Shown in pieces: positions 9,643-18,079 of a stretch of 40,742 nucleotides of DNA. Every line of letters begins with the position of its first letter. Within the stretch, counting starts at the first letter, position 1. The DNA comes from Isotricha intestinalis (lineage: Eukaryota; Ciliophora; Litostomatea; Vestibuliferida; Isotrichidae), in the NCBI GenBank assembly GCA_023807065.1, contig JAJJLU010003664.1, positions 1-40,742 of the forward strand, written 5' to 3'. The notes under the pieces are model-generated. The model saw only the letters and a program-made list of their open reading frames with translations, did no database searches and had not been told where the DNA came from. Made by a program: the position numbers and the translations under genes.

Positions 9643-12186
9643 ATGGATGCAAAACTTATTATACATAATTTTAATTTAGGAAAGATTAAATTAAATTTAG
9701 AATCTAAAAGTATTTCAACGAAGAAAGAATATTCTGATAAAAAAATTAGGAAAAAATCTTTAAGAAATTTATCTGAGAAAAATTTAAATGAATATAATAA
9801 GAATAATAATTATTCTTTGAAGAAGATATCAATTAAAAGAAATATAATTCGAAAAAAAAATCTAAATGAATTTAATATAATATTACCAAATAAAAAGGAA
9901 ATAAAAACAATAAATATAAATTCTTTTTCTTTACCAGAAGAAAAAAAGGAAAATAATAATAAAAGCTTAAAATTAAATTATAATTTACCTCCATTATACA
10001 GAAATAAAAAATTAAAAAAATCAATATCAACAAGAAATATAAAATCTTCAGTTTCAACAATAAATATAATTTTGGATGATAATTATGTTTCAGATGAAAT
10101 AAAAAATAAAACTTCAATAGAATATATAATAGACTTAATAAATGAAAAAAAAAAATATTTAATAGAAAATGAAGAAGAAGATTTTAATGAAGAACAATTT
10201 GAAAAACAAAGAATAATATTAGAATACTTTGATAAATTACCAGAAACAATTTTAAATATAATACATAATCAAATTAATTATTATAATAATAATTATTTTG
10301 AAAATGATATTATTACAAATAATATGAATCAAATTTTTCAAACTCCTAAAATTAAATTTAAATTCTTTGAAAATATAATTGATTCAATAACTCATAAAGT
10401 CAATTTTATTGATTTTAATACTAAAGATTCTTATGAAAAAAATGTTATTAATATTATTAATAATGAATTTAATAAATTAATTTCTACTGGGAATAAATCA
10501 ATTGAAGTTAATTTAAGTTCAAATGAAAATAATATTAATCAATCTAATAATCTTTCTATAAATAAATTTATTAAAAAATATGATAGTTTAAATTCAGAAA
10601 ATAAAATAAATTCCGAAAATAAAACATATGATAATTTCCATAAAAAAAAATTACATAATAATAATAATAAAACTTATACTTCTATTTTATATAATAAAAA
10701 TAATGAAGAAAAAAAAAAGGAAATAAAAATATTTAAAAAAAATGAAAAAAATGAAATAATAAATTTATTAAATAAAGAAATTTCTCCTTTAATAATGGAG
10801 AAATTAAAAAAAGAAGAAAAACAAAAATTTGAAGAAATGAATGAAACAAGAAAGAAAATAGAATTAGAAAAAAAAAAATATGATAAAATAAAAGAAGAAA
10901 AATTAGAAATAATAAAAAGCAGAAATTATGATAAAACAAAAATGATAAAATCAAATTCAAATCCTTATTTAAAAGAGAAAATAAATAAATCTAAATTAAT
11001 TAATTATTCAATGAATGGAAAAAAAATAAATAAAAATAAAAAATTAAATAATTTTAATAAAGAAAGAACTAAAACAACTTTAATAAATAGTATTGATAAT
11101 AGTAATGAAAACAATAAAAAAATTTCAGTTTTTAAAAATTATAATAATGAAATTTTACTAAAAAATAATTCCACAAAAACTAAAAAAGAAAAAGAATTTT
11201 TTAATAGAAATAATAAATTAATTAAAAGTTATAATAATATTAATTTAATTAATAAGTATGTTCAGAAAAAAAATAAAAATGATATTGATGAAAAGAATTT
11301 TAGCAAAGATAAAACTAATGAAAAAACTATAAATAAAAATTCTTCAAATTTTAATGAAAATCATAATGAAATTATAAATAAAGAGAATTCAATCAGTAAA
11401 AAGTTAAATAATGAGAATGAAATAAAACAAAAAAAATTAGATTTATTATTGAAAAAAATATTAAAAGAAAAAGAAAAAGAAGATAAAGAAATTGAATTAA
11501 AAAAAAAATTAGAAGAAAAAAAAGAAAAAGAAAATCTAAAAAATACTTTAGAAGAAAAAGATAATTCAATTAAAACTTTAGAAAAAGAAAATTTAAATAA
11601 ATCTTTAGAAAAAGAAAATTTAAATAAATCTTTAGAAGATAATTTAAATGAAACTTTTGACCGATTAAGAAAAATACAATCACTTTTTTTAAGAAAAATA
11701 TCTGTTATTTCAAAAAAACCAAAAAGTAAAAGTTTTGAAATTAATGATTATGAAAAAAAAAATTCTTTTAATCAAAAATTAAATGAAAATATAGGAAATT
11801 ATTCTTTTGAAAAAAGCAATAATTTAAATAAAAGAAAAAGTGAAATAAAAATAAAAAAAATTCAATATTTAAAAAATGAAGAAAAAATAAATAAAGAAAA
11901 TAATGTGATTCAAAATTCCAAATTAAATGAATTTAAAAGAAAAATAATTAAAATGAAAAAAATTGATATTCAAACATATTTATCATATTTAAAAGAGAAT
12001 TACATTTTAAATCAATTAACAAATGAAGAAAATTCAAGTGAAAAAAGAATAAATCGTTTTATAAGAAAATTAAATGATGATTTAAATTCAACTCATAAAA
12101 TATATAATTATTTAAGTTCAAAATGTAAAGTCATTGATAAGAAAGTAATAATTAAATCATCAAATCTATTATCAAATATAAATTAA
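9643..12186 (+). CDS. long Lys/Asn/Glu-rich coiled-coil protein, unknown function
   Basis: 847 residues, dominated by Lys, Asn, Glu, Ile and Ser. No domain is recognisable. There are strongly charged helical stretches with coiled-coil character at about 380-430 (LKKEEKQKFEEMNETRKK) and about 590-680 (a KILKEKEKEDKEIELKKKLEEKKEK type run). The 3' third contains an exact tandem 27-bp duplication. The C-terminal part (about 760-847) is less repetitive and may fold. No signal peptide or membrane segment is seen. It could be a cytoskeletal or basal-body structural protein, but nothing shows this. It ends with TAA 138 bp before the 3' end of the lifeguard gene, which is convergent with it. Confidence 0.55.
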   Translation: MDAKLIIHNFNLGKIKLNLESKSISTKKEYSDKKIRKKSLRNLSEKNLNEYNKNNNYSLKKISIKRNIIRKKNLNEFNIILPNKKEIKTININSFSLPEEKKENNNKSLKLNYNLPPLYRNKKLKKSISTRNIKSSVSTINIILDDNYVSDEIKNKTSIEYIIDLINEKKKYLIENEEEDFNEEQFEKQRIILEYFDKLPETILNIIHNQINYYNNNYFENDIITNNMNQIFQTPKIKFKFFENIIDSITHKVNFIDFNTKDSYEKNVINIINNEFNKLISTGNKSIEVNLSSNENNINQSNNLSINKFIKKYDSLNSENKINSENKTYDNFHKKKLHNNNNKTYTSILYNKNNEEKKKEIKIFKKNEKNEIINLLNKEISPLIMEKLKKEEKQKFEEMNETRKKIELEKKKYDKIKEEKLEIIKSRNYDKTKMIKSNSNPYLKEKINKSKLINYSMNGKKINKNKKLNNFNKERTKTTLINSIDNSNENNKKISVFKNYNNEILLKNNSTKTKKEKEFFNRNNKLIKSYNNINLINKYVQKKNKNDIDEKNFSKDKTNEKTINKNSSNFNENHNEIINKENSISKKLNNENEIKQKKLDLLLKKILKEKEKEDKEIELKKKLEEKKEKENLKNTLEEKDNSIKTLEKENLNKSLEKENLNKSLEDNLNETFDRLRKIQSLFLRKISVISKKPKSKSFEINDYEKKNSFNQKLNENIGNYSFEKSNNLNKRKSEIKIKKIQYLKNEEKINKENNVIQNSKLNEFKRKIIKMKKIDIQTYLSYLKENYILNQLTNEENSSEKRINRFIRKLNDDLNSTHKIYNYLSSKCKVIDKKVIIKSSNLLSNIN
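11581..11634 (+). repeat. exact 27-bp tandem duplication in a coding region
   Basis: Two adjacent identical 27-bp units each encode EKENLNKSL. A third, more diverged partial copy (EDNLNETF) follows. The identity at wobble positions indicates a recent slippage or duplication event. Confidence 0.85.
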
Positions 12187-12324
12187 AAAAAAATTATATA
12201 AATAAAAAGAAAAAAATAAATATATATATAATATTAATTTAATAATAATTTAAAAAAAAAGATTATCAAATATCATATCAAATTAATATAACTTTCAAAT
12301 TTAAAAGAATAAAAAAATAAAAAA

Positions 12325-13056
12325 TTATTCTCCATTTAACAATTGTAATAAATTTAACAATTCTAAAAAAATAGAAATTATATCAGTATAAAGCATAAAA
12401 GAAGCTAAAATATAATCATCAGTTTCAACACAATAACTTTTATTTCCAATAATTAATTGAGTATCATAAACTAAATAAAAACTAAAAAGAATAATTCCTA
12501 AAACACAATAAATAATATGAATAATTTTATTATTAGTAAAAATTAAGAAAAAACCAAATAAAAAAAGACTGAAAGCAAAAATAAATAAAAAACTACTTTT
12601 TAAAGTAATATCATTATCGGTAAAAAAAGCATAAAGACTTAAAAAAACAACCATAAAAAAAGTCATTAAACAAGCCATTAAAACAATTTTTCCATTTGAA
12701 ATAGAACAAATAAAAGAAACCAAACAAGATTCCGACAAAGTAAATAATAATAATATTATATAATTTAAAGGAACTTTATTCATTGTGTTTGGAAAACAAA
12801 TTATTATTATTGGTAATATTATTGTTAATAATAATATTATATAAAATAATATTGGATTATTTATCATAAATGTTTTTATTGATTTTATTGCCATTGTTAA
12901 TATTACAAATATTGTTGTTATTAATATTTGAAATGATAATATTCCATATACTTTTCTTATAAAATTTATTCTTATTGATTTTGTTATTTCTTTTATTCTT
13001 GTTTCTGTTTCTAATGTTTTAAAATCACTTTCTTGATATTCTAGGTAAGGATTCAT
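12325..13056 (-). CDS. Bax inhibitor-1/lifeguard (TMBIM) family membrane protein
   Basis: 243 residues with a charged N-terminus ('VYGILSFQI' just before TM1) and about seven hydrophobic helices, the normal size and layout of TMBIM/lifeguard proteins. Diagnostic segments are 'IRKVYGILSFQILIT' near residues 34-48 and the C-terminal signature 'YLVYDTQLIIG', followed by 'DDYILASFMLYTDIISIF' and 'LLQLLNGE'. The Asp pair of this motif is the pH-sensing/calcium-leak site in the family. These proteins sit in ER, Golgi or lysosomal membranes, leak Ca2+ and restrain cell death in animals; the role in this protist is inferred. The codon usage is remarkable: 21 of 22 Ile codons in about the first 90 residues are ATA, against 3 of 20 in the rest. 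Confidence 0.9.
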   Translation of the reverse strand: MNPYLEYQESDFKTLETETRIKEITKSIRINFIRKVYGILSFQILITTIFVILTMAIKSIKTFMINNPILFYIILLLTIILPIIIICFPNTMNKVPLNYIILLLFTLSESCLVSFICSISNGKIVLMACLMTFFMVVFLSLYAFFTDNDITLKSSFLFIFAFSLFLFGFFLIFTNNKIIHIIYCVLGIILFSFYLVYDTQLIIGNKSYCVETDDYILASFMLYTDIISIFLELLNLLQLLNGE

Positions 13057-13242
13057 TTTTTTATAAAATATTTTATTATTATATTTAAAAATTTAGATTC
13101 ATTTTTTTTATTATTCAATTAAAATCAATAATTGTTTATTTAAATCTTAGAATAATCTCCTTTTTTAATTTTTTTATTGATTTAATTTTATTTTTGAAAT
13201 AAAGAAAAATTAATTTAATTTTTATAATATATATATTAAAAA

Positions 13243-13890
13243 TTAATTAGAACAACATTTTTTCTTTTTGTATTCATTACTTTTGATACTTTTTTCTAAA
13301 ACAACAAAATCATTAAATATTGCCGAATTAGAATTTCTAAAAGAATTTTGAATATTTATTTTTTCAGCATATAATTTAATTAAATATTCAAAATATTCAT
13401 TAATTCCAATATTTTCTTTAGCAGAGCACAAAGAAAATTCAGCTTTAATTTCTTTAGCAAATGATCTTCCTTCTAGTTCAGAGACTTCTTCTTTATCCAT
13501 TAAATCAGTTTTATTACCAATTAAACCTAAAACTAATAATAAAAATAGTATTTTACTTTGATAATCAGTGTTATCACTAATTTCTTGATACCAAAATTCT
13601 TTTAATTTTTCTAAACTTTTTCTATCATTTATTGAATATGTTAAAATTATAATATTTGCATTTTTATATATCATCTTTGCAACTGAATTAAATCTTTCTT
13701 GACCTGCAGTATCCCAAAATATTAGTTTTAAATTGTAATTTTCATTATTTATTATTTTTTCTCTATGATTTAATGGAATTGTAGGTTGATAATTTGAATT
13801 AAAGGTATTATATAAATACCTATTTATTATACATGTTTTTCCTACTTCTGATTCTCCTAAAAGTACTATTTTACATATATATAATTCCAT
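13243..13890 (-). CDS. Rab-family small GTPase with one small in-frame intron
   Basis: The uninterrupted frame encodes 215 residues; removing the probable 24-nt intron at 13533-13556 gives 207. G motifs: GESEVGKT (P-loop), the effector-loop Thr in 'YQPTIPL', WDTAGQERF (switch II), GNKTDL and SAKE. The C-terminus KKKKCCSN is a polybasic tail with a CC-type geranylgeranylation site. Read without splicing, the strand before GNKTDL is about eight residues too long. With splicing it becomes DYQILGLIGNKTDL, which lines up with Rab6-type sequences, and this is the main evidence for the intron. The function is vesicle targeting; the effector region 'PTIPLNHREK' is unusual, so I do not assign a Rab subclass. 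Confidence 0.88.
   Translation of the reverse strand: MELYICKIVLLGESEVGKTCIINRYLYNTFNSNYQPTIPLNHREKIINNENYNLKLIFWDTAGQERFNSVAKMIYKNANIIILTYSINDRKSLEKLKEFWYQEISDNTDYQSKILFLLLVLGLIGNKTDLMDKEEVSELEGRSFAKEIKAEFSLCSAKENIGINEYFEYLIKLYAEKINIQNSFRNSNSAIFNDFVVLEKSIKSNEYKKKKCCSN
13533..13556 (-). other. probable 24-nt intron, multiple of three and without a stop codon
   Basis: On the minus strand it begins GTAAAATACT and ends TTATTATTAG. Splicing joins CAA A to TT TTA and restores the normal Rab length. An alternative acceptor six bases further (13527) gives a 30-nt intron and a product two residues shorter. The 24-nt choice aligns better. Confidence 0.65.
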
Positions 13891-15110
13891 TTTTTATATC
13901 GTTTATTCAATAAATTATTTTTAAATTAAACAATTCAAAAATATTTTTTCGCCTGACATAAAAAACTTTATTGAATAATAATTAAATCATTAAATAAATG
14001 TATTACATTTTTATAAATAAATTTAAATATAAAAACAAATATATATTCTTTAAAAAATGTAAAAAAATTAATAAAAAAAGAGCAACTTTAAAAAATAAAA
14101 GTAAATTGAGAATTTAAATGAAAAATAATTTTATTTAAAATTCCATCATAAGTTAAATAAAAGAAGAAAAAATATATTTTATATAAGAGTAGAAATTCAA
14201 ATGATATATTATAATCAAGATATAACACAATATGAACATTATATAATAGGAGATTTTTATAATAAAAATAAATTCATTTATTATTAATAGTAAATCAACA
14301 AACGATATCATAAGGAAAGAAAATATAAATTATAGAAAGGAAATTCCCTTTGTTCATGTAATAGAGATTTAAAGGAAATATTGTTGGGGATTGTAAATTT
14401 TTATATGTAATTTGTAGATTAAATCAAAATATTATTAAGCATAAATTTACTAAAATTAATGATAATTTAGTGGAAAGTACAAAATTATATATGGATTAAC
14501 TTAAATATTACTTTAAATATTAGAAAAATAATAGATAATAATGAAAAAGAAGAAAAAAATAATAATAATGAATAAGATATAATCAACAATAAAATCAATA
14601 AAACAAAAATTTGATGGTATATTTTATATTTATAATGAATGTTAATATTAGTATAAATTGAAAAAAATTTTCAAATAATATATAATAAATATACAAAAGG
14701 AAGAAAAGAAATGAAAAAAATGATTTTATATATTATAAATGAAATTGAAAAATAAGATTCTTTCAAAATCAATCTAATAATATTATTTCTTTTAGAGTTA
14801 TTTATTAAAGTTAGAATGAAATTAATATATAATAAATTTGAACCAATTATAGATTTTATTCTAAATGTAAAAGACCTTTAGATATAAAGAATGAAACCAA
14901 TTGTTTATATAATTTATTTTTAAAAAAAAAAATTATTTTGAAAAAAATAATCTTTTATTCTTAAAAATACTTTAAATAATAATAATATATTTATTTTTCT
15001 TTTATAATTTTTTAATATATATTTATACATATATTACATATATTAATTATTTTTTATTATATATAAAAACACTTCATATTTATTTAATAAACAAACTTTA
15101 ATTTTAATTA
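13891..15110. other. longest gene-poor stretch (1220 bp), possible decayed gene inside
   Basis: No intact gene is visible on either strand. The central part (about 14200-14925) is less A/T-rich than the other spacers and has broken coding-like runs on the + strand (listed separately). The flanks (13891-14190 and 14925-15110) look like ordinary A/T spacer. Confidence 0.5.
14201..14923 (+). pseudogene. possible gene relic, unidentified
   Basis: Three open segments with protein-like composition follow one another. One runs from the ATG at 14201 (about 28 codons). The second is 14365-14496 (44 codons, reading e.g. RFKGNIVGDCKFLYVICRLN). The third is a frame 14711-14923 broken by TAA at 14753, TAG at 14879 and TAA at 14885 (41 codons open in the middle, e.g. 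KVRMKLIYNKFEPIIDFIL). Open runs of this length can arise by chance in A/T-rich DNA, so this is weak evidence. I recognise no family. Confidence 0.25.
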
Positions 15111-16313
15111 TTATTTTAATGGAATACAACAAAATAAACATCTTTTCTTTTTTACATTAATTTTAAAAGAACCTTGACTTGGAGTAACAATTTTTTCATT
15201 ATTAATATTAACATCTTCTTCTTTAAATTCTTTTTCTTTTTCTTTATTACCTTCATTTATAATGGTGTTATTATTTTTATTCATAAAACTTTCAATTTCA
15301 ATTTTTTGAGGATTAAACAAATTAGTTTTATGATTATTTATATCAATATTATCTTCTAAAGAATTATTTAAATTATGTTTTTTTTCTTTTTTTCTAACTT
15401 TTTCACTTTTACAATTTTTAATATAACTTTCAGAAACTTTATAATGAGGTTTTTTAGATTTAATAGAAGAAAAATTACTTGTTTTATAAGGAACAATATC
15501 AATTAAATTTGAATTATGAGAAAATGAACTTCTCATATTATTCATTGATAATCTCTTATTAAAATTCTTTTTTTTATTTGAAATTAAACTTTGATCTTTA
15601 CTTACATCTTTTAATATTGAATTAATTTCTTCAATAAAATCTTTAGAATTTTTTGATTCAATACTACTTTTTATAGAAAGATTATTTGATTTTTTAGATA
15701 TTTTTGTTTTTATTTTTTTCTTATTTTTATCTTGTTTAATAACTGATTTTTCTTCATTTATTGGAGTTAATTTAATTATAACTTCATTATTATTATTAGT
15801 AATATTATTATTATCATTGTTATTATTATTATTGTTATTATTGTTATTATTTTTGTTACCATTATTACATCCTTTGTTATTAATTTCTTTATTTGTATTT
15901 GATTTAAGAATATCATGATTATGTTTTATTAAAGAATGCCTTAACATTGTTCTAAATTTTTTATTTTTTAATATACTTGATCTATTTAAATTTCTATTTT
16001 CAATAACCGAATGTCTATTTTTTCTGCTTGAACTTTTAACTTTTTTTTTATTAATATGATTAGTATTATATATTTCATTCTCATTATTTTCATGTAATCT
16101 TTTTAAAAAATCTTCATAATAATCAATATGATATCCTTCTGAAGAAGAAGATGAATCAAAATTTTTTACTTCTTCATTTTTTCTATATAATACACTAAAT
16201 CTTTTAAAATTATTTATTTTTTCTTCAAAATGTTTTCCAAAATTTCTTTCTAATTCCCATTCATGATTTTTATTTTTATAATTAGAATATTTATCAAAAA
16301 ACCCATTTCTCAT
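15111..16313 (-). CDS. Asn-rich, probably disordered protein with Cys-rich basic C-terminus
   Basis: 400 residues, mostly Asn, Lys, Ser and Glu, with no recognisable domain. The N-terminal 60 residues (FFDKYSNYKNKNHEWELERN and onward) are the least repetitive. A poly-Asn run of about 25 residues lies near the middle, encoded by an AAT/AAC microsatellite at about 15785-15855. The last residues, VKKKRCLFCCIPLK, combine a basic patch with three Cys and hydrophobic residues. This looks like a palmitoylated membrane-attachment tail, although no CAAX box is formed. The function is unknown. It lies 82 bp downstream of the BAR-like gene on the same strand. Confidence 0.55.
   Translation of the reverse strand: MRNGFFDKYSNYKNKNHEWELERNFGKHFEEKINNFKRFSVLYRKNEEVKNFDSSSSSEGYHIDYYEDFLKRLHENNENEIYNTNHINKKKVKSSSRKNRHSVIENRNLNRSSILKNKKFRTMLRHSLIKHNHDILKSNTNKEINNKGCNNGNKNNNNNNNNNNNNDNNNITNNNNEVIIKLTPINEEKSVIKQDKNKKKIKTKISKKSNNLSIKSSIESKNSKDFIEEINSILKDVSKDQSLISNKKKNFNKRLSMNNMRSSFSHNSNLIDIVPYKTSNFSSIKSKKPHYKVSESYIKNCKSEKVRKKEKKHNLNNSLEDNIDINNHKTNLFNPQKIEIESFMNKNNNTIINEGNKEKEKEFKEEDVNINNEKIVTPSQGSFKINVKKKRCLFCCIPLK
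15785..15855 (-). repeat. AAT/AAC trinucleotide microsatellite encoding poly-Asn
   Basis: About 70 bp of ATT/GTT triplets on the + strand encode an Asn run on the minus strand. Interruptions (Asp, Ile, Thr codons) show that it is imperfect. Confidence 0.8.
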
Positions 16314-16395
16314 AATTTTAAATTTATAAAAAAAAGAAAAAAAAAGAAAAATTTCAATTTTTTCAAAAAAAAAAAAATTAAATAAAATTAAATTT

Positions 16396-17196
16396 CTAAA
16401 AAACTAAATCACCATTATTTTCAGAATCACTTTGATCATTTTCAACATCATTTCTTCTTCCTTTCTTTTTCTTTCTACTATTATTACTAATATCTTCATT
16501 ATTTTTAGAATTATTAATCATTCCTTGATTACTATTATTAATACTATAATTATTAACACTATTTTTTATTTCATTATTATTTTCCATCTTTTTCTCATAT
16601 TTTTTATCATAACCAAATTGTTTTAAATCTTTATTTGAAATACCTAATTTATAAGTATTATTAAAATTAACTAAATCTAAAATAGGAAATTTATTATGAA
16701 TTTTAGTATATAAATTACTCAATTTTTCAACTGCTTTTGAATGATAAGATAATTCAGAATGAATAAAATGAAGAAATATTGCTTTATTATTTAATATTCT
16801 ATCATTTTCATATTGTAATAAATCCTTTTTTACTGTGTTTTCCATTTCTGAATTTGAAACACCCTTTTTTTTTAAGTCATTGAATTGTGAAACTTTTTTT
16901 TTTAATTCATTTGTCTTATCTGTATATAAATTTATTGATGGAATTATTTTTTCTTCTAATTTATTTATTAATAATGAATTTCTATCCTTTTCTACATCAG
17001 TTATTTCTTTTATGAAATCTGAGTTTATTTCTTTCAATATTGTACTATCATTTTCTTCTGTTAAATTTAAAGTATTTATTTTTTTGTTTCTTTCTGAGAA
17101 AAAATTTGATTCTGATTTTAATATCTTTTCAAATATTGATTTAAAAGTTTTATTTTTTTTTATTTCTTCCTCAACTTTTTGGGCCAGTTTACTCAT
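16396..17196 (-). CDS. BAR-domain-like protein, possibly FAM92/CIBAR type
   Basis: 266 residues ending in TAG. The first about 190 residues are predicted long helices with a coiled-coil pattern, suggesting a BAR-type membrane-curving dimer. The segment 'FLHFIHSELSYHSKAVEKLSNLYTKI' (about residues 143-168) resembles the last helix of BAR proteins, in particular the FAM92/CIBAR sequence with 'FHGKALEVYTAAYQNI'. 'KLEEKIIPSINLY' (about 80-92) fits the equivalent 'EAKVVEPLKTY' of that family. CIBAR proteins act at the ciliary base/transition zone, which would suit a ciliated cell. The C-terminal 70 residues are Asn/Ser-rich with a KKKKGRR basic patch. The alignment is from memory, so BAR is moderately supported and the CIBAR subclass is tentative. 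Confidence 0.5.
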   Translation of the reverse strand: MSKLAQKVEEEIKKNKTFKSIFEKILKSESNFFSERNKKINTLNLTEENDSTILKEINSDFIKEITDVEKDRNSLLINKLEEKIIPSINLYTDKTNELKKKVSQFNDLKKKGVSNSEMENTVKKDLLQYENDRILNNKAIFLHFIHSELSYHSKAVEKLSNLYTKIHNKFPILDLVNFNNTYKLGISNKDLKQFGYDKKYEKKMENNNEIKNSVNNYSINNSNQGMINNSKNNEDISNNSRKKKKGRRNDVENDQSDSENNGDLVF

Positions 17197-17349
17197 TTTT
17201 TTTTTATAAATTAATTTAGATTCTTCTATTTATTTTTTTAATTTAAATATATGTAAAATAAATCAATAAAAAAAAATTAAGAAATAACTCATAAAAAAAT
17301 AAAAAAAGAGTAAATGTTTATTTTATTAAAAAAAAACAAAATATAAAAT

Positions 17350-17817
17350 TTAAATTAAACCAATTTTACTTGCAATTTCAGAAGCTTCATTAGATTTAGG
17401 TAATTTAATAAAAGCTTTTTTTCTTCCTAAAATAGTATTCATAGTATTAACTCTTTGAGGTAAAACATTAAAAGCATCTTTAAAAGCTTTTTTAATTTCT
17501 TGTTTATTTGCTTTTTGATTAACATAAAAAATTATAGTATTTTCATTTTCCATTTTTTTATAAAATCTTTCACTTGAACAAGGATTTAATAATATAGAAT
17601 ATCTATCAAAAGTATTTTCTCTTAAAATTGATTTTCTTTCGACTTTTGGATTTCTTTTTAATTTAATTAATGATCTTTTTGATCTTTTAAATGAAGGTGT
17701 TTTTCTATATGCTTGAAATTTTACTAATCCATTCCTTCCTTTTTTTATTAAATGTGCAAATTTTTGTGCTCTTGGTTTTTTTAATTTTTCTTCTACTTTT
17801 TTTTCCACGTCTGACAT
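17350..17817 (-). CDS. RPL23A: 60S ribosomal protein L23A (uL23)
   Basis: 155 residues, the standard eukaryotic uL23 length. A basic N-terminal extension is followed by the conserved core: 'ERKSILRENTFDRYSILLNP', 'NTIIFYVNQKANKQEIKKAF', 'VNTMNTILGRKKAFIKL' and the terminal 'ASKIGLI'. uL23 sits at the polypeptide exit tunnel and provides the docking site for SRP and nascent-chain factors. The frame is uninterrupted, with no intron. It is divergent from the giant PAS protein gene, with 262 bp between the starts. This is one of the best landmarks in the window. Confidence 0.95.
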   Translation of the reverse strand: MSDVEKKVEEKLKKPRAQKFAHLIKKGRNGLVKFQAYRKTPSFKRSKRSLIKLKRNPKVERKSILRENTFDRYSILLNPCSSERFYKKMENENTIIFYVNQKANKQEIKKAFKDAFNVLPQRVNTMNTILGRKKAFIKLPKSNEASEIASKIGLI

Positions 17818-18079
17818 TATATCTTTTGAATAAATTTAATATTTATTTTTCAATTCTATATTTTTTAATAATTTAATATTTTTTTTTCAACTTAATTTAT
17901 AAAAAGAAAAATATATTTATCGTTATATTTAGATAATGAAATAAAATTAAAATGATTTATCAAAAAAAATATATTTTTTCCTTTATATTATTTATATACA
18001 CTTTATTTCAAATTAAAACTGAAATAAATTGAATTAGAAAAAAAAATTTAAAAAAAAATAAATAAAAAAAATAAAAAGG

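Noticed and set aside
13891..15110. Stop codon reassignment (TAA/TAG as Gln) as an explanation of broken frames
   Set aside because: All well-supported genes use CAA for Gln and end at TAA, TGA or TAG, so reassignment does not fit this genome.
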